DNA of 64,000 nt from Deinococcus malanensis (GCF_014647655.1 NZ_BMPP01000007.1:124001-188000), one strand, 5' to 3'. Counted from the first letter of the stretch, positions 11,767-20,570 are shown. Numbers and translations: made by a program. The notes: generated from the sequence alone by a model not told the origin.

Positions 11767-12654
11767 TCACCCTTTGAGTGACCCGGAAGTGAGCCCCTCG
11801 ATCAACTGTCGTGAGGCGAACGCGAAGATCACCAGCAGCGGCAGCACGGTCAGGGCCACGCCGACCATCAGTGCGCCCCAGTCGGTGTTCGCGACGGCCT
11901 GAAGACTGCGGATCAGGAGCGGCGCGGTGTAGGTTTCCGCGGAACGGAAGATGATGAGCGGTCCGACGAAGCTGTTCCACGAGCCGATGAAGGTGATCAT
12001 CCCGAGCGTGCCGAGGGCCGGACCGCACAGGGGCAAAATGATGCGGCGGTAGATACCGAATTCACTGGCCCCGTCGATACGGCCTGCCTCCATCAGTTCT
12101 TTCGGTATGGCACTCCCGATGTACTGGCGCATCAGGAAGATGCCGAATGCGCCGGCCATGCCAGGCACCCACAGTGCACGGGGCGTGTCGATCCAGCCGA
12201 TCGCCTGCATGATCAGCGCGAACGGCACGATATTCAGCGCAGTGGGGATCAGCAGCGTCGCCAGCACGATCGCGAACAGGAACTCGCGGCCCTTGAAGGT
12301 GTACATCGCGAAGGCGAGCCCGGCGAGGGAGCAGAAGAATAGGGTCGTGACGGTGGTCATGATGGCCAGGTACAGGCTGTTCCAGAGTCCTCGCCAGAAC
12401 GGGACGCGTTCAATGAGGTTGTTGTAGTTGATGGTGGCGTTGTCCCCGAACCAGATGGGCGGTGGGATGTGGAAGATTTCGGAGCGGTCGTGCGTGGCGA
12501 ACACGAACATGAAGTAGAAGGGCGCGAGGGTGAGGAGCGCGCCGAGCGCGAGGAGCAGGTACGCGCCGCCGCGGGTGAGCGGGCGGGTGCCGCTGACGCG
12601 CCTGCGGTGACGGGTCGTGGCATTGGTCTTGGCGTTGGGCGTGGATATGGCCAT
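11767..12654 (-). CDS. Carbohydrate ABC transporter permease, MalG type
   Basis: 295 residues with a positively charged N-terminus, a first membrane helix (YLLLALGALLTLAPFYFMFV) and several further helices. The EAA loop reads KELMEAGRIDGASEFGIYRRIILPLCGP, the surface that contacts the ATPase, and the C-terminal LIEGLTSGSLKG is typical of MalG-type subunits. It begins 1 nt after the partner permease stop. Together they form the membrane channel of a CUT1-type importer; no ATPase gene lies in the operon, so a shared MsmX-like ATPase elsewhere is expected. Confidence 0.92.
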   Translation of the reverse strand: MAISTPNAKTNATTRHRRRVSGTRPLTRGGAYLLLALGALLTLAPFYFMFVFATHDRSEIFHIPPPIWFGDNATINYNNLIERVPFWRGLWNSLYLAIMTTVTTLFFCSLAGLAFAMYTFKGREFLFAIVLATLLIPTALNIVPFALIMQAIGWIDTPRALWVPGMAGAFGIFLMRQYIGSAIPKELMEAGRIDGASEFGIYRRIILPLCGPALGTLGMITFIGSWNSFVGPLIIFRSAETYTAPLLIRSLQAVANTDWGALMVGVALTVLPLLVIFAFASRQLIEGLTSGSLKG

Positions 12655-12655
12655 T

Positions 12656-13633
12656 TCAGTCCTTCCCGGCGAGGCCGCTGCGGCCGAAGATGCGGTTGTT
12701 GATCAGGGTCAGGACCAGGATGACGATGAAGAGCAGCCACGCCATGGCGGCGGCGAGTCCGGCTTCACTGTAGTTGGTGTAGGTGCGCAGCATGTACATC
12801 ACCGCAGTCGTGCCTTCCTGGCCGGGCCCGCCGGTGCCGTTGGTGAGAATGAACGGCTCCTCGAACAGCTGCAGGTTGCCGATCAAGGTCAGGGTCATGG
12901 CGAGGAACATCATGGGGCGCAGCAGGGGCAGGGTAATGAACCGGAACTGCTGGATTTTGGTGGCGCCGTCCACGCTGGCCGCTTCGTACAGTTCCTTGGG
13001 AATGGCCTGCAGCCCCGCGAGGTACAGCACGACGTTCCAGCCGGTGAAGCGCCAGATGACGACGGCGGCAATGGCGGGCTGGATGAAGTCGCGTGAGCCC
13101 AGCCAGTTGACCTTCTCGGCCGGGAAGAGCCCGCCGATCAGGGGGAGATTGTGCAGGCTGCCGAGGACGGCGTTCACCACGCCGTACTGCCAGCTGAACA
13201 GCGTGAAGAAGGTGACGCTGATGGCCACGACGCTGGTGATGTAGGGCAGGAAGTAAATGGACGTGAGCGGACCCTGCAGGCGTTTGAGGCCCGTGTTGAT
13301 GGCAAATGCCAGGGGGATGGCAATCAGGTGCTGTGGAACGCCGGACATGATGCCAATGGCGAGGGTGTTCTTCAGCGAGTCCCAGAACATCGGGTCGGTG
13401 AGGTTATCGCGGTAATTTTCGAGTCCCACGTACTCCATGGCGCCCAGACCCGCGGCGGGCGCCCAGTACTGGAAGGAGAGGTAGAACATGAACACGATCG
13501 GGAAGAGTCCGAACGCCAGGAACAGGATGAAGAACGGGCTGATGAAGATGTAGGGCGCGTATTTGCGCTGGAAGTTGTCCCAGCGGGCGGCGAGGGGCAG
13601 GCGTTCGCGGGATGTGGGTGCGTGAGCTTGCAC
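12656..13633 (-). CDS. Carbohydrate ABC transporter permease, MalF type
   Basis: 325 residues, six predicted membrane helices, with the EAA loop KELYEAASVDGATKIQQFRFITLPLL. The N-terminal PYIFISPFFILFLAFGLFPI helix is typical of CUT1 MalF-type subunits. Start is GTG 13633 with AGGAG just upstream; that site directly abuts the T-run of the hairpin at 13644-13678, so translation of this gene may depend on how that structure folds. Works with the MalG-type subunit and the binding protein encoded upstream. Confidence 0.92.
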   Translation of the reverse strand: MQAHAPTSRERLPLAARWDNFQRKYAPYIFISPFFILFLAFGLFPIVFMFYLSFQYWAPAAGLGAMEYVGLENYRDNLTDPMFWDSLKNTLAIGIMSGVPQHLIAIPLAFAINTGLKRLQGPLTSIYFLPYITSVVAISVTFFTLFSWQYGVVNAVLGSLHNLPLIGGLFPAEKVNWLGSRDFIQPAIAAVVIWRFTGWNVVLYLAGLQAIPKELYEAASVDGATKIQQFRFITLPLLRPMMFLAMTLTLIGNLQLFEEPFILTNGTGGPGQEGTTAVMYMLRTYTNYSEAGLAAAMAWLLFIVILVLTLINNRIFGRSGLAGKD

Positions 13634-13643
13634 GGGAACTCCT

Positions 13644-13678
13644 AAAAAAACACCCGGGGGGCGAACCCCCGCGGGTGT
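13644..13678 (-). terminator. Terminator-like hairpin between binding-protein and permease genes
   Basis: On the minus strand a GC-rich stem (13666-13678 with 13650-13661, CGAA-type 4-nt loop, one bulge) is followed by seven T (13644-13650). It looks like an intrinsic terminator, but the operon continues, so it probably causes partial termination or protects the upstream message and raises binding-protein output relative to the permeases. Confidence 0.75.
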
Positions 13679-13738
13679 TGGGGTGGGGATTCAGGCCCCG
13701 CGCGTGGCGAGATCATGAATCCGGTGCCTGGCTAAGAT

Positions 13739-14986
13739 TTACCGGCGGGCGCGGCGCTCGATGAGCTGCTTGGCTTCCGCGAGGGCAGCGTTGCAGTCAC
13801 GCGAGCCGTCGAGGACGCTGCCGATGGCGGTGTTGACGATCTCCTCGGCGATGGGGTCCTGCCTGTGCACTTCAAGCGGCTGGATTCTGGTGGCCGCGTT
13901 GCGCCACAGGACGCGGGCTTTCTGGTTCGCGAGGTACGGGACGCCCTCATTGAAGAGGGGTGCGTTGTTCGCGGCCTTGAGGGCGGGGAACGCGCCGGTC
14001 GTCTTGAACGCAAGGACCTGCTGGTCGCGGTTGGTGGTCATGTAGTTGATGAACTGCCACGCGGCGGCCTTGTTCTTGCTTTGGGTGGGGATGGCGTAGA
14101 AGCTGCCGCCCCATGACGCGAAGGTGCCGCCGGGAAGCTGCTGGACGTTCCACTTGCCCGCAAAGTCCTTGGCGAGCCAGTTCTGCAGGTGACCGGCGAG
14201 CCAGGCGCCGCTGAATTCGGTGGCGAGGTTGCCTTTCTGGAAGGCGGTGATCCACTCGGGGGAGAAGGCGCCGCCGGCGCGGGCGTCGAGTTTGGCGTCA
14301 CGGACCTTCTTGGCGGTAGTGCAGGCGTCCATGAAGCGCTTGTTCTCGGGGCCGACGAGGACCTTGTTCGCTTTGTCGAAGTAGACGCCCTGCCCGGCGG
14401 GGATGTTCGTGCGGATGATGATGCTGGCAACGGTAGATGCGTCGGGGATCAGGAAGCTGCCGGGGTTGGCGGCGACGACTTTCCTGCCGTTCGTGATGTA
14501 CGAGTCCCAGCTGCGGTTCAGGTCGGCCGGAGTCACGCCAGCTTTTTTCAGCATGTCGGTGCGGTAGTACATGGTGCCGGGGCCGATGTCGGTGGGAATG
14601 GCGACCAGGCGGCCCTGGTGGGTGGCCTGTGGGAAGGTGTAGGTGACGAACCGGTTTTTGAGGGTGTTGCCGTTGTAGGGGGCCCTGGCGAGGTTCTCGA
14701 GCCCGGCGCCCTCGGCAAACTTCGCAACGTAGCCGAAGTCGACGGCAACGACGTCCTGCGCGCCGGCGCCGGTGGCGAGGGCCGTGGTGAGGGCGTTGTG
14801 GTGGTCGGCCCATTCGAGGACGACGAGCTTCACGTCGATGTTGGGGTTCGCCTTGACAAAGCCGGGGATAGCGGCTTTCACAACGTCGTCAAGGTTGGGG
14901 TAGACGCCGACGGTGATCGTCTGCTTCTGGGCGAGCGCACTGGAGGCGAGGGCAAGGGTGGCGAGGAACATCAGACCTTTTTTCAT
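13739..14986 (-). CDS. Extracellular sugar-binding protein of ABC transporter (CUT1)
   Basis: 415 residues. MKKGLMFLATLALASSALAQ is a signal peptide; no lipobox Cys is visible, so it is probably periplasmic. The fold is that of cluster D maltose/oligosaccharide-binding proteins: ITVGVYPNLDDVVKAAIPGF, LATGAGAQDVVAVDFGYVAKF, PGTMYYRTDMLKKAG and AAAWQFINYMTT. AGGAG precedes the ATG. It is the first structural gene after lacI, 86 nt downstream, with a perfect 14-bp operator between them. Given the GH1/GH3 enzymes downstream it probably binds beta-linked gluco- or xylo-oligosaccharides; the specific ligand is inferred only. Confidence 0.92.
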   Translation of the reverse strand: MKKGLMFLATLALASSALAQKQTITVGVYPNLDDVVKAAIPGFVKANPNIDVKLVVLEWADHHNALTTALATGAGAQDVVAVDFGYVAKFAEGAGLENLARAPYNGNTLKNRFVTYTFPQATHQGRLVAIPTDIGPGTMYYRTDMLKKAGVTPADLNRSWDSYITNGRKVVAANPGSFLIPDASTVASIIIRTNIPAGQGVYFDKANKVLVGPENKRFMDACTTAKKVRDAKLDARAGGAFSPEWITAFQKGNLATEFSGAWLAGHLQNWLAKDFAGKWNVQQLPGGTFASWGGSFYAIPTQSKNKAAAWQFINYMTTNRDQQVLAFKTTGAFPALKAANNAPLFNEGVPYLANQKARVLWRNAATRIQPLEVHRQDPIAEEIVNTAIGSVLDGSRDCNAALAEAKQLIERRARR

Positions 14987-15020
14987 GATTCACTCCTGAA
15001 GTGAAAGGATGACTGGGTTT

Positions 15021-15034
15021 TGAAAGCGCTTTCA
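15021..15034. promoter_or_regulatory. Operator 1 for LacI-family regulator (cre-like palindrome)
   Basis: Perfect 14-bp palindrome TGAAAGCGCTTTCA between lacI and the binding-protein gene, 35 nt upstream of the latter's ATG. It matches the LacI/CcpA-type cre consensus. Two related sites flank lacI on the other side. Confidence 0.8.
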
Positions 15035-15072
15035 GATGCGAGACTAATTGCTTTGGTCATCAATAGGTTCCC

Positions 15073-16098
15073 TTACCTCCTATGTGTGCTGGCGGAATAC
15101 CGCAACATCACGGTGGACTCGCGGATCACGAGTTGTGGTTTGATATCCGGAAGATTAGCACGCTCACCTGAAAGCATTCTTAACATGCTCTGGGCAAGGG
15201 TGATCCCCAGTTCGTAGGTGGGCTGGCGTACTGTCGTGAGCGGTGGGGTGGTGTAGGTGGAACTGGGCAGGTCATCGAAACCGACCAGGGAAATGTCGTC
15301 TGGAACGCGGACTCCCTTGCGGTACAGGGCGAGTCGTGCACCATACGCCATCTGGTCGTTCGCGGCAAAAATGGCGCTGAACATCTCGCGGCCCTCGAAC
15401 AGCCGCGTAGCGGCCACGAACCCCGACGTTTCCAGGAAGTCCCCTTCCAGGACGAGTTCAGGAATGAACGGGAGTCCTGCTTCTTCGAGAGCAGTCTTGT
15501 ACCCGCTCAGCCGGTCGCGGGCATCCCGGTGCGCGGACGGCCCGGCAATGTGCGCAATCCGCTGATGACCGAATTCGATCAGGTGCCTGGTGAGAAGGTA
15601 GGCGCCCTGCTCGTTGTCGATCTTCAGGCACTGGCCAGGCAGCTGATGAATATCGCGCCCGAAGACGATCAGCGGAACCTGCGCCGCTACCTCGATCAGC
15701 CGCTGGTCGGGAATGGCTCCGCCAAGGACGATCATGGCGTCGGTCTTGTGACTGAGGAGCACGTCGATGGCCGCATTTTCCTCCTCGGCGTGCCAGTGGC
15801 CGTCGGCGAAGATGGGAAGGTAACCACTTCCCGCCAGGCCCTGCTCAATGCCGCGCAGCATATCGCCGTAGAACGGACTGGAGATGTCCTGCGTGAGCAC
15901 GCCGATGTTCATGGTTCGCCCGCGGGCGAGGTTGCGGGCAAGGACGTTCGGTTTGTAATTCAGCGCGGTAATGGCCCGTTCGACGGCTTCCCGTTTGGCG
16001 TGACTGACGTTAGTCGTGCCATTGAGGATCCTGGACACCGTGCTGGAGGAAACCCCCGCCTGGCGCGCAACTTCTGCGAGCGTCACACTTGATTCCAT
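15073..16098 (-). CDS. LacI-family transcriptional repressor of the sugar operon
   Basis: 341 residues, normal length. The N-terminal helix-turn-helix reads TLAEVARQAGVSSSTVSRIL, followed by the hinge helix region YKPNVLARNLARG and a periplasmic-binding-protein-like sensor domain (MNIGVLTQDISSPFYGDML, IVLGGAIPD, HIAGPSAHRDARDRL, FAANDQMAYGA). It should bind palindromic operators and release them on binding a sugar. Sites are found on both sides of the gene (15021, 16128, 16262), so it probably controls the operon, itself and the divergent aldo/keto reductase. No clear Shine-Dalgarno site precedes ATG 16098. Confidence 0.93.
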   Translation of the reverse strand: MESSVTLAEVARQAGVSSSTVSRILNGTTNVSHAKREAVERAITALNYKPNVLARNLARGRTMNIGVLTQDISSPFYGDMLRGIEQGLAGSGYLPIFADGHWHAEEENAAIDVLLSHKTDAMIVLGGAIPDQRLIEVAAQVPLIVFGRDIHQLPGQCLKIDNEQGAYLLTRHLIEFGHQRIAHIAGPSAHRDARDRLSGYKTALEEAGLPFIPELVLEGDFLETSGFVAATRLFEGREMFSAIFAANDQMAYGARLALYRKGVRVPDDISLVGFDDLPSSTYTTPPLTTVRQPTYELGITLAQSMLRMLSGERANLPDIKPQLVIRESTVMLRYSASTHRR

Positions 16099-16127
16099 AC
16101 TGGTTACACTGGCAGATTAATCCCCTA

Positions 16128-16141
16128 TGAAAGCGGTGTCA
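16128..16141. promoter_or_regulatory. Operator 3, upstream of lacI
   Basis: TGAAAGCGGTGTCA differs from the perfect palindrome at 15021 in two positions. It lies 30 nt upstream of the lacI start, suggesting autoregulation. Confidence 0.55.
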
Positions 16142-16260
16142 AGCTCCCATGGCGAGAAGGCTGAAAGTGGAACGAACGCAGCTTATTTTTCCGCGCGTCT
16201 TTACCGCAATTCCCTGACATTTGTGGCCTCCTGGCACCCTGGCCTGAGCGGCCTGCACTT

Positions 16261-16289
16261 TTGAAAGCCCATTCAGAATGTGGTACAAC
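16261..16289 (+). promoter_or_regulatory. Promoter with overlapping operator 2 for aldo/keto reductase
   Basis: TTGAAA (16261-16266), 17-bp spacer and TACAAC (16284-16289) form a good sigma-70-type promoter. TGAAAGCCCATTCA (16262-16275) overlaps the -35 box and spacer and matches operator 1 at 12 of 14 positions; the flanking TTT and GA are also shared with operator 1. Repressor binding would block polymerase directly. Confidence 0.65.
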
Positions 16290-16359
16290 CCTGTCTGTAA
16301 CGATTCAGTGCACGAGGACCCGCTGCTCTTCATTCGCGCGCCCAAACCACGGAGGTCGC

Positions 16360-17343
16360 ATGCAATACCGCACTCTCGGCAAGACTGGCTATCAGATTTC
16401 GACCATCAGCTTCGGCGCGTGGGCCATCGGAGGAACCTGGGGTGAAACGCGCGACGAGGACAGCATGCACGCCCTACACCGCGCACTCGACCTTGGCGTC
16501 AACTTTATCGACACGGCCGACGTGTATGGTGACGGACACAGCGAACGCCTGATCGCCAGGCTCCGCCGTGAGCGATCCGATTCCTTCTACGTCGCCACCA
16601 AAGCCGGACGACGCCTCAACCCTCACACTGCGGCCGGGTACAACCGCGAGAACCTCCGCAGCTTCATCGAGCGGAGCCTGCGCAACCTCGAAGCCGAGAC
16701 CGTCGACCTGCTGCAACTCCACTGCCCACCGTCAGAAGTGTACGAACGCGACGAGGTCTACGGCATTCTCGACGACTTCGTGCGCGAAGGACTGCTACGC
16801 GCGTACGGCGTGAGTGTCGAAACGGTGGACGAGGCCCTCACGGCCATCGAGCACTCGAACGTCGCGAGCGTTCAGATCATCTTCAATGCCTTCCGCATGA
16901 AACCCGCCGAGCAGTTCTTCGCTGCCGCTCGAGAACGTGAAGTGGGCATCATCGCGCGCGTCCCCCTCGCCAGTGGACTGCTCACCGGCAAACTGACGGG
17001 CAAGACCACCTTTGAACAGGATGACCACCGCAACTTCAACCGCAACGGTGAAGCCTTCGACCGGGGCGAGACATTCTCCGGCGTGGACTACGAAACAGGA
17101 CTCGCGGCTGTACAGCGCCTGCGCCCCCTGGTCGCGGATGGCGCCACCCTCGCGCAGTTCGCCCTCCGCTGGATCCTGATGTTCCCGGACGTCACCTGCG
17201 CCATTCCCGGCGCGAGGAACCCGCGTCAGGTGGAAGACAACGTGGCCGCCGCAGACCTCCCGGCCCTCAGCGAGGAGCAGATGCGCCGCGTCCAGCAGGT
17301 GTACGACGAACTGATCCGTGAACAGGTGCACGCACTCTGGTGA
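16360..17343 (+). CDS. Aldo/keto reductase
   Basis: 327 residues, a (beta/alpha)8 NADPH-dependent oxidoreductase. Catalytic residues are visible in order: Asp51 ([10 protein letters not shown]), Tyr56, Lys81 (YVATKAG) and His121 (LLQLHCPP). The C-terminal [19 protein letters not shown] segment is the cofactor-binding signature. Start at 16360 with GGAGG six bases upstream; the frame continues 5' but without a good site. It diverges from lacI and carries a LacI-type operator over its promoter, so it is likely co-regulated with the sugar operon and may reduce or oxidise a released sugar or aglycone. Confidence 0.92.
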   Translation: MQYRTLGKTGYQISTISFGAWAIGGTWGETRDEDSMHALHRALDLGVNFIDTADVYGDGHSERLIARLRRERSDSFYVATKAGRRLNPHTAAGYNRENLRSFIERSLRNLEAETVDLLQLHCPPSEVYERDEVYGILDDFVREGLLRAYGVSVETVDEALTAIEHSNVASVQIIFNAFRMKPAEQFFAAAREREVGIIARVPLASGLLTGKLTGKTTFEQDDHRNFNRNGEAFDRGETFSGVDYETGLAAVQRLRPLVADGATLAQFALRWILMFPDVTCAIPGARNPRQVEDNVAAADLPALSEEQMRRVQQVYDELIREQVHALW

Positions 17344-17726
17344 CCCTGCAGGCCACACGCACGTCTCAGTCCGGGCCCGTCTCGCACGGCGCCCCCCTGT
17401 CCGCGAGCCGCCCCTCCACCGCAGAGCACATGAACTGGCTGACCTCCAACGACCTGCACCCTGAGCGGCACGGCGACGCCACGCCCCTGCGCGTTCACGC
17501 CCGCCTGCTCGACCTTCTGACCGAACTGTACCCGAACGCCCGGCCGAAATCCCCCGTCGCGCGAGGACGCGCACAGCCGTCATCCCAGCGCCGCTCAGAC
17601 GCGTCTGACGCCAGCGGCCCACGGGCGGTCCGGCACCACTCCAGAAACTTCAAGCATCCACCCTCCACATACGCGTTCCCGTTTCCTCCAACCACCCCTT
17701 CTGCTTTACGACAGCGCCCCCATTAG
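17340..17726 (+). CDS. Uncharacterised short reading frame after the aldo/keto reductase
   Basis: A 128-codon frame starts with GTG overlapping the aldo/keto reductase stop. The middle (about 17430-17540) has strongly G/C third positions and a plausible helical segment ([17 protein letters not shown]), as real genes here do, but the last 50 residues look non-coding and no family is recognised. It may be a degraded gene fragment filling the 439-nt gap before the MATE gene. The gap also holds a palindromic hairpin at 17590-17618. Confidence 0.2.
   Translation: MTLQATRTSQSGPVSHGAPLSASRPSTAEHMNWLTSNDLHPERHGDATPLRVHARLLDLLTELYPNARPKSPVARGRAQPSSQRRSDASDASGPRAVRHHSRNFKHPPSTYAFPFPPTTPSALRQRPH
17590..17618. 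other. Palindrome/hairpin upstream of MATE gene
   Basis: A perfect 14-bp palindrome TCAGACGCGTCTGA (17595-17608) lies inside a possible outer stem GCCGCT/AGCGGC (17590-17595, 17613-17618). It could be an operator for the MATE gene or a terminator for the aldo/keto reductase transcript. Confidence 0.4.
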
Positions 17727-17782
17727 GTCGGGCACCGCCCTGCGCCGCGTGGCTGCCGTGCTGCCGCGCTTCCGGAGTTCGC

Positions 17783-19150
17783 TTGAATCACCCCGACGCC
17801 CTACGCAGCATCGCCCGGATTGCCGTCCCTACCAGCCTGGAGATGGTCTTTCAACTGGTCTTGACCTTCGCGGTGCAACTCGCTGTTGGCGTACTCGGCA
17901 CGCTTGCCCTTGCAGCCGCCGGTCTCGTCAACAGTCTCGTTCTGGTGATCCTGGTCAGCTTCAGCACTATCGGCGCGGCCGCCGCAATTCTCGTGGCCCG
18001 CGCCCACGGCGCGCACGACCATGACCGCGTCGCCCGTGTCACCACCACTGCCGAAGCACTCGCGTTCGCCTGCACGCTCGCCCTCTGCCTGCCCGCCGCG
18101 CTCCTGGCGGGGTCGGTGCTCAAGACTCTGGGTGCTCCCCTTGACGTCGCGCAGGCGGGCGCCGCGTACTTTCAGCTGACCGTCCTGTCACTCCCGTTCA
18201 TGGTTCACGCTGCCGTGACCAGCGGAGCCTTCCGTTCGCTCGGGCACGCCCGCACGCCGATGGTCGTGTCGATGCTCGCGGTCCTCCTGAACGGCACGCT
18301 CGCGTACGCCCTCCTGCTGGGCGTCGGCCCAATCCCGGAACTGGGCCTGCCGGGCGCTGCCCTCGCGAACGTGATTGCTCAGGCCGTCCGTGCGGCCCTG
18401 CTGTTCTGGCTGCTGCACCGCCCGCACGGCCTCGTACCGTTCAAATGGACGCCCTCGCTCACCGCGTGGCGGATAACGTCCGCTCACCTCCTGACGCTGG
18501 CGTTCCCGCTGGCGATGACGCAGCTGTCCTGGAGTGGCGCGTCCTTCCTGTACGCCCTGCTTTTCGGGCGGATCGGCACGTCCGCGCTCGCGGCAAGTCA
18601 GATCGTCCTGTCGCTGGAAGGGGTGTTCATTGTCGCATCCTACGGCCTGATGTCCGCCGCGACGACCCTGATCGGCCACGCCGTCGGCAGTGGCGAACCC
18701 GAGCGAGCCAGGTGGTGGGCGCAGACCGTCCAGCGGATCGGCGTGACCACCGGGCTGTGCTTCGGAGCGCTCTTCACGCTCAGCGCGTTCGTCCTGCCCG
18801 TTCTGTACCCGAACGTGAGCCCCCAGACGCTGCACGTCGCCTTCTGGGGTGTGCTGATCAACGCCGCGTTCCAGGTGGTGAAGGTCCGCAACATGATCCT
18901 CGGTGGGGGCGTACTGCCCAGCGGGGGCGACGCTCGCGGCGTCGTCATCGGCGATCTCATCGGACCGTTCCTGGTGGGTCTGCCCCTCGCGTGGCTGCTG
19001 GCCTTCCCACTCGAACTGGGCGTGTGGGGCGTGTTCTGGGGACGCATCGCGGACGAAGTCGTGAAAGCCTCCTTCTTCACGCGGAGAGTCACGCACGTGC
19101 GGTGGGAGACGCTCAGTCCCCCGCAGGGCGAACCGGCGAAGGCCGCCTGA
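17783..19150 (+). CDS. MATE family efflux transporter
   Basis: 455 residues with about 12 membrane helices in two similar halves, the usual MATE size. The first half has VPTSLEMVFQLVLTFAVQLAVGVLG and SFSTIGAAAAILVARAHG; the second has FPLAMTQLSWSGASFLYALLFGRIG and IALASQ-type SALAASQIVLSLEG. It should export organic compounds in exchange for H+ or Na+. The start is TTG 17783 with CCGGAG seven bases upstream. It is on the same strand as the aldo/keto reductase but 439 nt away, and no operator-like site is seen before it. Confidence 0.9.
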   Translation: MNHPDALRSIARIAVPTSLEMVFQLVLTFAVQLAVGVLGTLALAAAGLVNSLVLVILVSFSTIGAAAAILVARAHGAHDHDRVARVTTTAEALAFACTLALCLPAALLAGSVLKTLGAPLDVAQAGAAYFQLTVLSLPFMVHAAVTSGAFRSLGHARTPMVVSMLAVLLNGTLAYALLLGVGPIPELGLPGAALANVIAQAVRAALLFWLLHRPHGLVPFKWTPSLTAWRITSAHLLTLAFPLAMTQLSWSGASFLYALLFGRIGTSALAASQIVLSLEGVFIVASYGLMSAATTLIGHAVGSGEPERARWWAQTVQRIGVTTGLCFGALFTLSAFVLPVLYPNVSPQTLHVAFWGVLINAAFQVVKVRNMILGGGVLPSGGDARGVVIGDLIGPFLVGLPLAWLLAFPLELGVWGVFWGRIADEVVKASFFTRRVTHVRWETLSPPQGEPAKAA

Positions 19151-19240
19151 ACCTGCTTGAAACCCCACCTGCCCGCCAGGCCCGGCCGCGCGTGCACCCC
19201 TGCATGGCGGTGCCAGCAGAACGTGAAGTCGGCGCGTGGC

Positions 19241-19260
19241 GAACGCTACGATCAGCGTTC
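19241..19260. other. Small hairpin between convergent MATE and esterase genes
   Basis: GAACGCT and AGCGTTC form a perfect 7-bp stem with a 6-nt loop in the 139-nt convergent gap. A second inverted repeat (19275-19283 with 19294-19302) overlaps the esterase stop. Either may act as a weak terminator. Confidence 0.35.
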
Positions 19261-19289
19261 ACCATGCTTGCCCGGCCGCTGACATCGCG

Positions 19290-20273
19290 TCAGGTCAGCG
19301 GCGTCCGCGGGACGACCTCGAGCAGGAACCTCAATTTCTCGAGGTCCTGATGGGCCTGGCCGCCCTCGTGCCGGTTGAACGGATACTCCACCATGCGTTT
19401 CGGTCCGCTGTAATGATTGAACGCCGCAAAGACCGTACTGGGCGGGCAGATGTCGTCCATCAGGGCGACGCTGAACAGTGCCGTGGCACGCGCACGCGTC
19501 GCGAAGTGCATGCCGTCGAAATACGCCAGGGTGGTCATGACATCCGCCGTGGCCTGGCGCTGCACGCGCAGGTACTGGGCAATTTCACCGTACGGGTAAC
19601 TGTCCGTGATGCGCAGGGCCCGCTCGAAGTGACAGAGGAACGGCACGTCCGGCAGGCACGCGCTCACGTCAGGGACGAGCCCCGCGACGGCAATGGCGAT
19701 GCCCCCCCCCTGACTGCCGCCCGTCACGGCCACGCGAGCAGCGTCCACAGCGGGATGCTCACGTGCGGTGATCACGGCACGGACGGCGTCGGTGAACACG
19801 CGGCGGTAATAGTACGTTCTCGGGTCACGAATTCCAAGGGTCATGAAACCGGGCAGGTGGGGCTCTCCCCCGCTGCCCGCGTCAGCCGTGTCCCCACTGC
19901 GCCAGCCGCTCCCCTGACCTCGCGTGTCCATCACGAAATGCGCGTACCCGGCGCTTGCGTACAGCAGCCACTCGTGCGGCAACCCGCGCCCGCCCCCGTA
20001 CCCGATGAACTCGACCACGCACGGTAACGGGCCCTCACGGTCGCGCGGCAGGATCAGCCAGCCGCGCACCGGGTCGCCGTTCGCGCCGCTGAACACCACA
20101 TCAAGGACCTCGACACTGGTGAGCGGGACGGGCACACGCTCGAACGTCGCCGCGCTGGCATGATCCTGCGCTTCCTGCAGCGTCCACGTCCAGAAGGTAT
20201 CGAAATCCCCTGGCTCACGCCGCTCGGGACGGTACGTGCGCAGTTCATGTTCCGGCAGGTCAAAGTAGGCCAT
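19290..20273 (-). CDS. Acetyl-xylan esterase / cephalosporin-C deacetylase family (CE7)
   Basis: 327 residues, the normal CE7 length. The alpha/beta-hydrolase triad is visible: nucleophile Ser187 in VTGGSQGGG, Asp at 273 or 274 in LMDDICPP, and His302 in FNRHEGG. RGQGSGWRSGD and YYYRRVFTDAVRAV are typical of the family, which removes acetyl groups from xylo-oligosaccharides inside the cell. No signal peptide. GGGGAGAG precedes ATG 20273. It fits with the GH52 xylosidase and the sugar operon in the same region. Confidence 0.92.
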   Translation of the reverse strand: MAYFDLPEHELRTYRPERREPGDFDTFWTWTLQEAQDHASAATFERVPVPLTSVEVLDVVFSGANGDPVRGWLILPRDREGPLPCVVEFIGYGGGRGLPHEWLLYASAGYAHFVMDTRGQGSGWRSGDTADAGSGGEPHLPGFMTLGIRDPRTYYYRRVFTDAVRAVITAREHPAVDAARVAVTGGSQGGGIAIAVAGLVPDVSACLPDVPFLCHFERALRITDSYPYGEIAQYLRVQRQATADVMTTLAYFDGMHFATRARATALFSVALMDDICPPSTVFAAFNHYSGPKRMVEYPFNRHEGGQAHQDLEKLRFLLEVVPRTPLT

Positions 20274-20310
20274 TGATTCTCTCCCCGCAAGTGACGGTCA
20301 CCCTACGAGC

Positions 20311-20570
20311 TTACCCGAGGCGCGCCCACAGAGCCTGAAACGATACGAACGCGCGGTGTTCCACATGCTCCTCGCGGGAGAAAACCAGTGTGTTGCCCGC
20401 AACCGTTGCGGCAGGATCAGAAGAAAACGACCTGGGTACCACCACGATGCCACTATCCGTGACCGTCAGGCCCTGCTCCTGATCTTCCTGGAGGTTCACG
20501 CCAACCTGAACGCCCGGCGGAACCTTCACATTCTTGTCGATGATGGCACGGCGAATGGTGTGCCGGGAGC
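20311..20570 (-). pseudogene. glgC: Remnant of glgC (glucose-1-phosphate adenylyltransferase C-terminus)
   Basis: On the minus strand the translation RHTIRRAIIDKNVKVPPG, followed by VGVNLQEDQEQGLTVTDSG and IVVVPR, matches the end of GlgC, where the left-handed beta-helix finishes with the conserved RRAIIDKNV-type block and VVVP ending. Nothing recognisable as GlgC lies upstream: the frame soon runs into the ABC-F gene. About 80 of some 420 residues remain, plus a tail after VVVPR that may be readthrough. It sits where the sugar region meets the housekeeping genes, suggesting a deletion or insertion end-point. Confidence 0.65.
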
